From Caballeronia sp. NK8 (lineage in GTDB: Bacteria; Pseudomonadota; Gammaproteobacteria; Burkholderiales; Burkholderiaceae): a stretch of DNA of 64,000 nt. Shown here in pieces: positions 37,313 through 45,783 of the stretch (positions within the stretch are counted from its first letter, which is position 1; each line of letters starts with the position of its first letter). The notes beneath the pieces are model-generated. The model worked only from the letters and a program-made list of their open reading frames with translations. It was not told where the DNA came from and ran no database searches. The stretch is from the NCBI RefSeq assembly GCF_018408855.1, contig NZ_AP024323.1:1054001-1118000 (forward strand), written 5' to 3'. Both the position numbers and the translations under genes were made by a program.

Positions 37313-38650
37313 CTATGCAGGCATCGCTTCGAGGGCGGCAAGCGACTTGCGCATGCCGCTGAAAATACGCTCTGCCACGCGAGGTGGAAAATCGGCCGGT
37401 AATTGCGCCGCGACTTCATCGATGACCGCGGGCGTCCGCTCGATGATGCGCCCGATGATCGGTTCGGCGCTTTCTCCGAAGCCGCATTTCAGCGCCATCG
37501 CGTTGAAATGCCGCCGTTGGATCTCACGAAACGCGTAGTGCCTTGCCTTGCCGGATATGGCCATCGCGAGCTCGGCCTTGTGCCAGGACCATTGATTCGC
37601 GCCATCGCCTTCCACCGGCCAGATCGACATGACGTCGTAGAGCGGCGTGAGGCGGTATTGTCCGCCTCTGAGCAGGTGAATGCTGAAGTTCTTCGCGTGG
37701 CCGTCCGGCGCGGCGAGCAGCCAGAACAGAATCTGCGCCGTCACCAACGTTTCGATGTCGCGGCGCGCATCGCTCGATTGCTGCAGCACGCGCGCGAGAT
37801 CGAGCACGCCCGGACCACCGTCCTGTTCATACTTCTTGTGCGGCGGCAACGCGTTCACCTGGCAGAAATCTTCCTGCGGCAAACGCAAAATCCATTTCCC
37901 TGCGGGATGCAAACGCCGGTCGAAGCGCTCGACGACAAGCACGCGCCGCTCACCGAACGTCGCGATGTCCGCATTCGCGACCGGCAGGCCGAACGTGTGC
38001 AGGATGCGCATGCAAAGCCATTCGTTTTCGACGGACGTCGTGAGATCGGCGCGGCGATTGCCGACGAGACCGAGCGGCAGCTTGAGGATGTGCGTCGTCG
38101 GTGTCGCGCCGTGCGGCCTGAGCCAGCGGCCATCGTGCCGCAGCAGCGCCGTCTTTTCCTGCGCTCCGGCGAGCGAGATGCGGAAATCGTCGTCATCGTC
38201 AGTGCCGAAGGGCGCGCTGCCGGCCACCTGATTCAGCAGGTTTTCGATGTCATGATCGGTAAGCGGCGTGCCTTCGATCGTTTCGACGCCCGCGGGCGAT
38301 TCGTCTTCCGCGAGCAATTGCACCGCACCCACGCAGTCGCGGCCAATGGCCTGCAGCAAGTCGAAGGCATCGAGGCTGTCGGTCTGGAACCGCTGCGCGA
38401 TGCGCCGCCGGATCGCCTCGCTATCGGGAAGCAGATTGTCGAAGTAATTGAGCACAGCGTCGCCTTTGAGCGGCGCGCCGTCGAGCCGGATCGGCAGCGA
38501 CAGTGAAAGCGGGCGTACCTCGTCCGAGCGGACCCAGGTGTCGTCGTAGACGAGTTCGGCCTGACCGCGCGCAGGAAGACGCCACGTCGCCACGCGCTGA
38601 CCGTTGGCCCAGACGGACAATGCCCGCGAATGAGGCCGGCGTCCGGGCAT
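37313..38650 (-). CDS. hipA: HipA toxin (serine/threonine kinase of a type II toxin-antitoxin pair)
   Basis: 445-aa HipA-fold kinase. N-terminal HipA subdomain 1 (residues 1-105), then the P-loop-like FRISLAGAQEKTALLRHD, whose Ser is the usual autophosphorylation site, the catalytic loop APDGHAKNFSIHLL and the metal site LYDVMS. In the model case HipA phosphorylates glutamyl-tRNA synthetase and halts translation. ATG 38650 overlaps the hipB stop (TAATG). Length is typical and no inactivating change was seen. Confidence 0.9.
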   Translation of the reverse strand: MPGRRPHSRALSVWANGQRVATWRLPARGQAELVYDDTWVRSDEVRPLSLSLPIRLDGAPLKGDAVLNYFDNLLPDSEAIRRRIAQRFQTDSLDAFDLLQAIGRDCVGAVQLLAEDESPAGVETIEGTPLTDHDIENLLNQVAGSAPFGTDDDDDFRISLAGAQEKTALLRHDGRWLRPHGATPTTHILKLPLGLVGNRRADLTTSVENEWLCMRILHTFGLPVANADIATFGERRVLVVERFDRRLHPAGKWILRLPQEDFCQVNALPPHKKYEQDGGPGVLDLARVLQQSSDARRDIETLVTAQILFWLLAAPDGHAKNFSIHLLRGGQYRLTPLYDVMSIWPVEGDGANQWSWHKAELAMAISGKARHYAFREIQRRHFNAMALKCGFGESAEPIIGRIIERTPAVIDEVAAQLPADFPPRVAERIFSGMRKSLAALEAMPA

Positions 38651-38904
38651 TACCACTCCGCCTCGTTCGCTTCGATCAGGGAATTGTCGGGCCGGTCCTG
38701 CACGAGCAACTGAAGACCGTATGCGCCGAACAAAGCGAGCAACTGGTCCAGCGTCAGCGCGCCGGAATCGCGTTCGAGCGTCGATATGCGGCTCTGACTG
38801 ATGCCCAGCCGCGCCGCCGCTTGCGCTTGCGTCAATCCGGCGCGTTTGCGGCCAGCCGCGAGCACGTGGCCCATCTGACCGATCGTTGCGATAACTTGCT
38901 GCAT
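38650..38904 (-). CDS. hipB: HipB antitoxin/repressor
   Basis: 84-aa helix-turn-helix protein (XRE type): GHVLAAGRKRAGLTQAQAAA, then LGISQSRISTLERDSGALT and LLALFGAYGLQLLVQ. The C-terminal tail DRPDNSLIEANEAEW probably docks with HipA. It should neutralise HipA and repress the operon by binding the large palindromes upstream. The gene order hipB-hipA with a one-base overlap is the classic arrangement. Confidence 0.92.
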   Translation of the reverse strand: MQQVIATIGQMGHVLAAGRKRAGLTQAQAAARLGISQSRISTLERDSGALTLDQLLALFGAYGLQLLVQDRPDNSLIEANEAEW

Positions 38905-38912
38905 GGCGGGCG

Positions 38913-38955
38913 TATCTGTTTGGCGAATAAATGCACTTTATTTGTCAAACAGATA
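38913..38955. promoter_or_regulatory. hipBA operator-like palindrome 1
   Basis: Imperfect inverted repeat: TATCTGTTTGGCGAATAAA on the left (38913-38931) and TTTATTTGTCAAACAGATA on the right (38937-38955); 17 of 19 positions pair, with a 5-base centre. It lies just upstream of the hipB start and shares its pattern with palindrome 2. Confidence 0.75.
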
Positions 38956-38965
38956 TTCGTCAAGA

Positions 38966-39008
38966 TATCTCTCTGGCGAATAAAAGACGTTTATTCGCCA
39001 GAGAGATA
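38966..39008. promoter_or_regulatory. hipBA operator-like palindrome 2
   Basis: Perfect 19-bp inverted repeat: TATCTCTCTGGCGAATAAA (38966-38984), centre AGACG, then the exact complement (38990-39008). Its centre is 53 bp (about five helical turns) from that of palindrome 1. It ends 12 bp before the aldehyde dehydrogenase stop. There is no T-run after it in the leftward direction, so an operator is more likely than a terminator. Confidence 0.75.
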
Positions 39009-39020
39009 ATCAACTCACCC

Positions 39021-40595
39021 TCAGTTCGGTCCCAATTGCCCATCCCTCAAACGCCAGAGCGAGAGCGGATTGTCATCCGCGAGCGATTCGGGCAACAGCG
39101 CCGCCGGCAAATCCTGATAGCACACCGGTCGCAGGAAGCGTTCGATCGCCATCGCGCCGACTGACGTCGAGCGGCTGTCGGACGTGGCCGGATACGGCCC
39201 GCCGTGCACCATCGCGTAGGACACTTCGACGCCGGTCGGGAATCCGTTCGCGAGAATCCGCCCGGCCTTGCGCTCCAGCACCGGAAGAAGCCGCCGCGCC
39301 AGCTCGACATCGTCCTTTTCCATCAGCAGCGTCGCGGTAAGCTGACCTTCGAGACGGCGCGCGACCGCGATCAATTCGTCCTCGTCGCGACACACGACCA
39401 CCACCGAAGTCGGCCCGAAAATCTCCTCCGCCAGTTGCGGCTTCGCGAGAAACTCCTCCGCGCTCACGCGATACAGCGCCGGCAGCGCGCCGCTCGACAC
39501 CTCGCTCTGCGTGCCGGTCGCGATGCGCCTGGCGGCTCCGTCGCGGTGCTTGACGCCGTCTTCATACGCCGCCGCGATGCCCGCTGTGAGCATCGTCTGC
39601 GTGCCCTTCTTTTCGAGCGCGGCCGCGGCGTTGTCGATGAAATCGTCGAGGTCGGAATCCGCGAGACCGATCACGAGACCCGGATTCGTGCAGAACTGGC
39701 CGACGCCCAGCGTGACCGAATCGATATATCCCGCCGCGAGCGTATCGCCGCGTGCCGCCAGCGCGCCCGGCAGCGCGAACACCGGATTGACGCTGCTCAT
39801 CTCGGCGAAAACGGGAATCGGCACGGGCCGCTGCGACGCGATATCGACGAGCGCCAGCCCACCGCGCCGCGAACCCGTGAAGCCGACCGCCTGAATCGCC
39901 GGATGCGCGACCAGCGCTTCGCCGATGGCATTGCCCGCGCCGACGACCAGCGAAAACGTGCCCTCCGGCAAGCCGCTGTCCGCGACCGCCTTCTGCACCG
40001 CGCGCCCGACCAGTTCGGAGGTGCCCAAATGCCCCGGATGCGATTTCACGACGACCGGACACCCCGCCGCGAACGCCGACGCGGTATCGCCGCCCGCCAC
40101 GGAAAACGCGAGCGGAAAGTTGCTCGCACCGAACACCGCGACCGGGCCGACGGGAATCTTTTGCAGACGCAGATCGGAGCGCGGCAGCGGCTTTCGGTCC
40201 GGCTGCGCGGAATCGAGCGTGGCGGCGAGCCAGCGGCCCTCGCGCACGAGCGACGCGAACAGGCGCAACTGCCCGACCGTGCGGGCGCGCTCGCCTTCGA
40301 GACGCGCCTTGGGCAGCGCGGATTCGGCCATCGCGCGTTCGATCAGCGTGTCGCCGAGCGCGATGATGTTGTCGGCGATGGCTTCGAGAAACTGCGCGCG
40401 CGTTTCGAAAGGCGCGTGGCGATAGTCGTCGAAAGCGGCATCGGCGAGTTCGCAAGCGCGCGCGACTTCCGCCGCGCCGCCGCCGCCGAACGCGGGCTCC
40501 AGATCGGCGTTGCGGGCGGGGTCGAACGCGCGGAGCGTGGCATCGGTGCCCCGCACGGCCGATGCGCCGATCAGCATGTCTCCGGTGATCTTCAT
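39021..40595 (-). CDS. Aldehyde dehydrogenase (2,5-dioxovalerate/alpha-ketoglutaric semialdehyde type)
   Basis: 524-aa NAD(P)-dependent enzyme. Catalytic Cys is at residue 302 in GVGQFCTNPG; FGASNFPLAFSVAGGDTASA binds cofactor; AVGFTGSRRGG is the family's NAD-loop; FAEMSSVNP holds the general-base Glu. These fit the KGSADH branch, which makes alpha-ketoglutarate at the end of sugar-acid oxidation. ATG 40595 follows GAGGAG. No sugar-acid dehydratase is adjacent in this window. Confidence 0.88.
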   Translation of the reverse strand: MKITGDMLIGASAVRGTDATLRAFDPARNADLEPAFGGGGAAEVARACELADAAFDDYRHAPFETRAQFLEAIADNIIALGDTLIERAMAESALPKARLEGERARTVGQLRLFASLVREGRWLAATLDSAQPDRKPLPRSDLRLQKIPVGPVAVFGASNFPLAFSVAGGDTASAFAAGCPVVVKSHPGHLGTSELVGRAVQKAVADSGLPEGTFSLVVGAGNAIGEALVAHPAIQAVGFTGSRRGGLALVDIASQRPVPIPVFAEMSSVNPVFALPGALAARGDTLAAGYIDSVTLGVGQFCTNPGLVIGLADSDLDDFIDNAAAALEKKGTQTMLTAGIAAAYEDGVKHRDGAARRIATGTQSEVSSGALPALYRVSAEEFLAKPQLAEEIFGPTSVVVVCRDEDELIAVARRLEGQLTATLLMEKDDVELARRLLPVLERKAGRILANGFPTGVEVSYAMVHGGPYPATSDSRSTSVGAMAIERFLRPVCYQDLPAALLPESLADDNPLSLWRLRDGQLGPN

Positions 40596-40818
40596 GTCAG
40601 CTCCTCATCTCTGTTGGCGATGGGCGGCAGGCCTGTCGCGCGGCCGCCCGCTAAAGCGAGTGACCCGCAGCGCGCGCAAGCGTTCCGCGCGAGACGTGCG
40701 AGCCGCCGTCGAGGACGATGAAGCAAGCGCGGTGCGCGGTCGAAGCCGAGTCGATATCCGGTCCGTCCGGCGACGCAGGAACTATAGGCGCGACCCACCA
40801 CTTATCAAAGGTTGCGCT

Positions 40819-42396
40819 CTAGGACTTCGGCACCGGCGTCGCGTGCTTTCTGAACGTGATGTGCGCGATGCGCCGCACCAGCAGCGCCGCCACCAGCGCC
40901 GCGACGGCCGTCAGCATCACGCCGATGTGGATCGACTGCACGAGCGCATCGCGCGCGGCTTCGAGGAGCGCGGCGGCATCCAGGCCGGCCGAGGTCAGTT
41001 CGGCGAGGACGTGCTCGCGCAACGCTTCATCGACGAGAATGCGCGGGTCGGACAGGCGCGGCAGCCATTGCGCCGAGGTCGCCGGGCCGAGCACGCTGAC
41101 CGTGCGCGCCACGACGCTCGCATAGTGATGCGCGACGATCGTCCCGACGATGCTGGTGCCCAGCATCCCGCCGACCATGCGCGTCGATTGCAGCAGCGCG
41201 GTCGTGATGCCGAAGCGCTCGCGCCCCGCGATCTCCTGCCCGAAGACATTCATGTTGTTCAGGACGAAGCCGAGGCCGATGCCGATCGCGGCCATCGGCA
41301 ATTCGATCCACAGATGCGGCGTCGACTCGCGCGCGAACGCCAGCGCCACCGACGCGATCAGGAGCAGCGTGAAGCCGATCGAGAGAATGTTCACCGGCTT
41401 GCGCATATGAATGACGATGCGCGTGTTGATGAAGCTGCCGAGCGCGATGCACGCGGCGATCGGCGTCGCGAGCAGGCCAGCGGCCTGCGGCGACAGCCCG
41501 AAGCCGCCTTGCAGCAGGAGCGGCGCGAAGAAGATCAGCGAGAACATCACGAAGCCCGCCAGAAACGACAGCGTAAAGAGCGTGTTGAGTTGCGGATCGC
41601 GGAAGATGTCGAGCGGGATGATCGGATGCGTCGCGCGCCGCTCGCAGATCAGGAGCGCCACCGCGCACACCGCCACGCCGATGCCCAGCGCGATATTGGC
41701 GGTCGTGAGGCCGTCTTTCGGCAACGCCTCGATCAGCGCCTGAAAGCCGCCGAGCACCAGCGCGACGAGCGCGGCGCCGGTCCAGTCGATCTTCACGCTG
41801 CCCTCGCGCGGCCGGTGCAGATTCGGCAGATGCGACCAGATGAAGTAAAGCGCCGCCGCGCCGACCGGCAGGTTGACGAGGAACGTCGAGCGCCAGCCCC
41901 AATGCTGGCTCATCCATCCGCCGAGCGACGGCCCCGCCGCCGTGCCGATGCCGTAAGCGGCCGCCAGCACGACCTGCCAGCGCACGCGGGTGCGCGGATC
42001 GGGAAACAGATCGGGAATCGATGCGAACGCGGTGCCGACCATCATCCCGCCGCCGACGCCCTGCAGGCCGCGCGCGAGCACGAGAAACAGCATGCTGGGC
42101 GCGATGCCGCACAGCACCGAGGCGACCGTGAACACGATCACCGCCGCGATGACGAAGCGCTTGCGCCCGAAGTAATCGCCGAGCCGCCCGAACACCGGCA
42201 CCGTGACGACCGATGCGAGCAGATAGGCGCTCGCGATCCACGCGTAGAACTCGAAGCCGTGCAGTTCCGCGACGATCGACGGCAGCGCGGTGCTGACCAC
42301 GGTCTGATCCAGCGCGACGAGCATGTTGACGAGGCCGATGCCGAGCATCGCGTAGAGAGCGGTTCTGAACGGTAAGGCGGGCGGCGTCTGAGTCAC
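40819..42396 (-). CDS. DHA2-family MFS drug exporter
   Basis: 525-aa, 14-helix antiporter (EmrB/QacA type). Motif D1-like LDQTVVSTALPSIVAEL near residue 30, motif A in FGRLGDYFGRKRF, motif C GPSLGGWMSQHWGWRSTF. Proton-coupled efflux of lipophilic compounds is the family role. Start appears to be GTG 42396. No EmrA-type membrane-fusion partner is adjacent, so it likely works without one. 223 bp on its right and 220 bp on its left hold no gene. Confidence 0.9.
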   Translation of the reverse strand: MTQTPPALPFRTALYAMLGIGLVNMLVALDQTVVSTALPSIVAELHGFEFYAWIASAYLLASVVTVPVFGRLGDYFGRKRFVIAAVIVFTVASVLCGIAPSMLFLVLARGLQGVGGGMMVGTAFASIPDLFPDPRTRVRWQVVLAAAYGIGTAAGPSLGGWMSQHWGWRSTFLVNLPVGAAALYFIWSHLPNLHRPREGSVKIDWTGAALVALVLGGFQALIEALPKDGLTTANIALGIGVAVCAVALLICERRATHPIIPLDIFRDPQLNTLFTLSFLAGFVMFSLIFFAPLLLQGGFGLSPQAAGLLATPIAACIALGSFINTRIVIHMRKPVNILSIGFTLLLIASVALAFARESTPHLWIELPMAAIGIGLGFVLNNMNVFGQEIAGRERFGITTALLQSTRMVGGMLGTSIVGTIVAHHYASVVARTVSVLGPATSAQWLPRLSDPRILVDEALREHVLAELTSAGLDAAALLEAARDALVQSIHIGVMLTAVAALVAALLVRRIAHITFRKHATPVPKS

Positions 42397-42616
42397 GGTC
42401 GGGCAGGCTGGCTGGAGAAGTGCTAAAAAGAGGTCGCGCCGGCGCTTTTAAGCGGGCGCTGATGCCGAAGAACCACGAATTGTACGGCCTGCCTTGCGCT
42501 GGATCGACTTATCGCAAAAAAGCGGCGTCGAGGTGGAACACGCGCGCTCTATGATGCGAAGTCACTAGGCGCTGCGCGCCGTACGCCGATCGACCGTTTC
42601 AGGGGAAACAACCGTC

Positions 42617-43090
42617 ATGTTCAAACGCATTCTCGTCGCCATCGACGGCAGCCGGACTTCCGAGCGTGCCTTCAGCGCCGCGCTCGATCTCGCCGTCACG
42701 CATCAGGCGGTCGTGCAGCCGTATTACGTCGTCGAAGGCAGCCCGATGTATCTCGACGTGCCCGGCTACGATCCCTCCTCGCTGCACGCGAGCCTGATGG
42801 AACAGGGCGCGTCGCTCGCGCGCGAGGCCGCCGATCAGATGAAGGCGCGCGGCGTGAGCGGCGAAGTCGTGACGATCGAAGCGACCGCGAGCGACGATGT
42901 CGCGACGCTCATCATCAAGGCCGCCGACGCGTTCAACGCCGATCTGCTGATCATGGGCACGCATGGCCGCAAGGGCTTTCAGCGGCTGATTCTCGGCAGC
43001 GTGGCCGAACGGTGTCTGCGTCAGGCAACCTTGCCGGTATTGCTGATTCCATCGGCGGCGGGCGAGCCTCGCGAAAAGGCAACTCCATAA
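42617..43090 (+). CDS. uspA: Universal stress protein, UspA family
   Basis: 157-aa single-domain USP. Starts MFKRILVAIDGSRTSERAFS and has the ATP-binding motif GTHGRKGFQRLILGSVAERC (Gx2Gx9G[ST]). AGGGGAAA precedes ATG 42617. Likely induced by stress or oxygen limitation; the gene following codes for an FNR-type regulator, though the regulatory link is inference. Confidence 0.92.
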   Translation: MFKRILVAIDGSRTSERAFSAALDLAVTHQAVVQPYYVVEGSPMYLDVPGYDPSSLHASLMEQGASLAREAADQMKARGVSGEVVTIEATASDDVATLIIKAADAFNADLLIMGTHGRKGFQRLILGSVAERCLRQATLPVLLIPSAAGEPREKATP

Positions 43091-43112
43091 AGTAAAAAAG
43101 TTTGATCGATGC

Positions 43113-43143
43113 CCCGCCCGCGTCAATTTTTCACGCGGGCGGG
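43113..43143. repeat. GC-rich dyad between uspA and the FNR-type gene
   Basis: Perfect 11-bp stem CCCGCCCGCGT / ACGCGGGCGGG with a T-rich 9-nt loop (43124-43132). It could act as a terminator or attenuator after uspA, but lacks a T-run after the stem. Confidence 0.5.
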
Positions 43144-43163
43144 CCGATGGCCTATGGGACAAT

Positions 43164-43188
43164 CGTTTTGTCATTCATCAACAAAACG
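43164..43188. promoter_or_regulatory. Inverted repeat just upstream of the FNR-type gene start
   Basis: CGTTTTGT-(9 nt)-ACAAAACG, a perfect 8-bp inverted repeat ending 10 bp before the ATG at 43198. Inside it, TTGTC-ATTC-ATCAA partly matches the FNR consensus TTGAT-N4-ATCAA. It could be an autoregulatory site or a hairpin hiding the ribosome binding site. Confidence 0.4.
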
Positions 43189-43197
43189 AGCCCAAAA

Positions 43198-43917
43198 ATG
43201 ACCGCCCTGTCCGATAGTTCCCGCGCGCGGCGCAATTCGGCGCACTGCTCGACCTGTGCGATGCGGCATCTCTGCATGCCCGAAGGCCTGTGCGCCAACG
43301 ACATCGCGAAACTGGAGGACATCATCTCCGTGACGCGCAAGGTCAAGCGCGGCGACGCGCTGTTTCGCGCCGGCGACCGCTTCGATGCGCTGTTCGCGGT
43401 GCGCTCCGGATCGATCAAGACGGTCATCACGCACGACGGCGGCCGCGAGCAGGTCACCGGTCTGCTGCTGGCGGGCGATGCGCTCGGCTTCGAAGGCATC
43501 GAGGAAGGCGAGCATATGTGCGACGCCATCGCGCTGGAAGACAGCTCGGTCTGCGTCGTTCCGTATTCGCTGTTCGAGCGCATGTGCCGCGAGACCGACG
43601 CATTGCAAAAGCGTCTGCATCGCATGATGAGCCACGCGGTGAATCGCGAGGCGAGCCACGTCGTCAGGCTCGGCATGCTGCGCGCGGACGAACGGGTCGC
43701 GCGGCTGCTGCTCGATCTCTCGTCGCGGCTCGCGAAGCGCGGTTACGCGTCCTCGGAATTCACGCTGCGCATGACGCGCGACGACATGGGCAGCTATCTC
43801 GGCATGACGCTCGAAACCGTGAGTCGCACGCTGTCGCGTTTCGACAAGGCCGGCCTCATCGAGACGCAGGGCAAGTTCATCCGTATTCGCGACTTCGACG
43901 CCCTGCGCGCCGTCTGA
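43198..43917 (+). CDS. FNR/Anr-type Crp-family regulator with Fe-S cysteines
   Basis: 239-aa regulator. Cysteines at 17, 20 and 26 (HCSTCAMRHLC) plus 108 match the four ligands of the oxygen-sensing [4Fe-4S] cluster of FNR, so it should sense oxygen. The cyclic-nucleotide-like fold follows (GDALFRAGDRFDALFAVRSG), then the HTH TRDDMGSYLGMTLETVSRTL. ATG 43198 is the first codon giving this N-terminus. It follows uspA, a frequent target of Anr/FNR in relatives. Confidence 0.88.
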   Translation: MTALSDSSRARRNSAHCSTCAMRHLCMPEGLCANDIAKLEDIISVTRKVKRGDALFRAGDRFDALFAVRSGSIKTVITHDGGREQVTGLLLAGDALGFEGIEEGEHMCDAIALEDSSVCVVPYSLFERMCRETDALQKRLHRMMSHAVNREASHVVRLGMLRADERVARLLLDLSSRLAKRGYASSEFTLRMTRDDMGSYLGMTLETVSRTLSRFDKAGLIETQGKFIRIRDFDALRAV

Positions 43918-44082
43918 CGGAACGTCGCTAGCGATTATTTCGTCCGCGCGAATAATCGCCACCCATATTTCAGTTGGCACGCGGTTCGCTACGGTTTAGT
44001 CTCTTTTGTTCGGCCGAACGGGCGCTGCGGTGTTCGCTTCGGCCGATGCGAAGCTACTGGCCAGCCACGGAGATTGGGCGAC

Positions 44083-45399
44083 ATGAACCGCGAACCTTCC
44101 CTGCGTCATCCTCTGCTCGAGCGCCTCGCCGAAGCGCGCCGCGTCACCGACGAGATTTTCGACGTAGTCAAGCCCGAGCACCTTTACGACAGGCCGATCG
44201 CCGAGCGGCATCGCATCGTCTTTTATATCGGGCATCTCGAAGCCTTCGATCGCAATCTCTTCGATCAGCGTCTGTTCGACCTGCCGAGCCCGAATCCCGC
44301 CTACGACCAGCTTTTCGCCTTCGGCATCGATCCGGTGGATGGCGGCCTGCCGGCCGATCAGCCGGCCGACTGGCCATCGCTCGACGAAGTGCGCGCGTAT
44401 CGGCAAACGGTCCGCGCGCTCATCGATGCGTGCTTCGATCCGAACGAGATCGCCGCCAATCCGCTATCCGCCGACGAATCCCCCACGCAATTGCTCGAAG
44501 TCGCGATCGAGCACAGGCTGATGCACGCCGAAACGCTCGCGTACATGCTGCATCAATTGCCGGTCGATAGAAAAATTGCACCGGCGAACGCGCGTTCCGA
44601 GCGCACTTCCGATCGCGAACTGAAACATGAAACCGTGCGCGTGCCGGCGGGCAGCGCGACGCTCGGCCTGACGCGCGAAAGCGGCCGGTTCGGCTGGGAC
44701 AACGAGTTCGGCGAGGAACGCGTCGACGTGCCCGCGTTCGAAATCGACCGCTATATGGTCACGAACGGCGAGTTTCTGCGCTTCATCGATGCAGGCGGCT
44801 ACTGGAATCGCGATTATTGGGACGAAGCCGACTGGGCGTGGAAGGAGGACGAGCGCATCGCGCATCCCGCCTTCTGGATTCCCGGCGACGGCGACGACGC
44901 GCTGGACGCGTGGAAACTGCGCACGATGTTCGACGAGATCGCGCTGCCGCCCGACTGGCCCGCGTACGTGAGTTACGCCGAAGCGAAGGCGTACTCGCGC
45001 TGGGCGGGCAAGTCATTGCCGACCGAAGCGCAATGGCAGCGCGCGGCGTCGGGCGCGCCGGGAGTCGCGGAAGGCAACTTCGATTTCCGCCGATGGGACC
45101 CGTCGCCGGTGCAGGCGTATCCGGAGAATCGCAGCGAGTTCGGCGTCGAAGGCCAGTTCGGCAATGGCTGGGAATGGACGTCGACGGAATTCGGCCCGTT
45201 GCGGGGCTTCGAGCCGTTTCCGTTCTATCTCGGTTATTCGGCGAATTTCTTCGACGGCAAACACTTCGTCATCAAGGGCGGCTCGCCGCGCACTGCCGCC
45301 TGCATGTTGCGGCCGAGTTTCCGCAACTGGTTTCAGGGGCATTATCAGTATGTGTATGCCGGATTCCGGTGCGTTAAGAATCCGGTCGATAACGCATAG
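44083..45399 (+). CDS. egtB: EgtB-like iron-dependent sulfoxide synthase
   Basis: 438-aa protein with an N-terminal DinB_2 domain and a C-terminal FGE-sulfatase domain, the EgtB layout. The iron triad is visible: His51 (YIGHLEAF) and His144/His148 with Glu150 in HRLMHAE. The FGE part has YMVTNGEFLRFIDAGGYW and GGSPRTAACMLRPSFRNWF. EgtB joins a thiol to the histidine betaine C2 in ergothioneine synthesis. The usual partner EgtD is not adjacent here, so the thiol donor and pathway are inferred. ATG 44083, preceded by GGAG. Confidence 0.8.
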   Translation: MNREPSLRHPLLERLAEARRVTDEIFDVVKPEHLYDRPIAERHRIVFYIGHLEAFDRNLFDQRLFDLPSPNPAYDQLFAFGIDPVDGGLPADQPADWPSLDEVRAYRQTVRALIDACFDPNEIAANPLSADESPTQLLEVAIEHRLMHAETLAYMLHQLPVDRKIAPANARSERTSDRELKHETVRVPAGSATLGLTRESGRFGWDNEFGEERVDVPAFEIDRYMVTNGEFLRFIDAGGYWNRDYWDEADWAWKEDERIAHPAFWIPGDGDDALDAWKLRTMFDEIALPPDWPAYVSYAEAKAYSRWAGKSLPTEAQWQRAASGAPGVAEGNFDFRRWDPSPVQAYPENRSEFGVEGQFGNGWEWTSTEFGPLRGFEPFPFYLGYSANFFDGKHFVIKGGSPRTAACMLRPSFRNWFQGHYQYVYAGFRCVKNPVDNA

Positions 45400-45406
45400 T
45401 TGACCG

Positions 45407-45742
45407 TCACGCGCTCGCTGGCGCGCCGCACTGGCTGCAGAATTTCGCGCCCGGTGCCAGCGCCTGCTTGCATGTCGAGCAGGCTTGCGGCGCAAGTGAA
45501 CTCGCGCACTGGCCGCAAAAGCGCGAACCGGCGGCATTGGCTGCGCCGCACTTCGGGCAGTTGACGCCTGGCGGCGCTGGCGTCGCGTTCGGTACTCTGC
45601 CCCACCCTTCGTTCGACTGGCGAGTCCGGTCATCGCCGTATCCGCCGTGGGATCCTCCATGCGATCCGCCGTGCCCGCGATCATGCCCGCCACGGTTCTG
45701 GCCACCGTGGTGGCCCCCAAACATGCGTTCAAGCCAGCTCAT
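45407..45742 (-). CDS. Double zinc-ribbon protein
   Basis: 111-aa protein. The first half is Gly/His-rich (HHGGQNRGGHDRGHGG) and could bind metal; the second has two zinc ribbons, CPKCGAANAAGSRFCGQC and CSTCKQALAPGAKFCSQC. No catalytic domain. It lies 7 bp from the convergent egtB gene and near a metal exporter. Function unknown. Confidence 0.78.
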   Translation of the reverse strand: MSWLERMFGGHHGGQNRGGHDRGHGGSHGGSHGGYGDDRTRQSNEGWGRVPNATPAPPGVNCPKCGAANAAGSRFCGQCASSLAPQACSTCKQALAPGAKFCSQCGAPASA

Positions 45743-45783
45743 GACTTCTCCAGTTTTGAGAACAACGCTTTGGATCGCTGTGC

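Noticed and set aside
38966..39008. Rho-independent terminator for the aldehyde dehydrogenase
   Set aside because: Perfect hairpin but no T-run after it in that direction; a similar palindrome upstream of hipB points to operators.
40510..42375. 621-codon plus-strand open frame
   Set aside because: Antisense to the DHA2 exporter with Arg/Ala-rich composition; artefact of GC bias.
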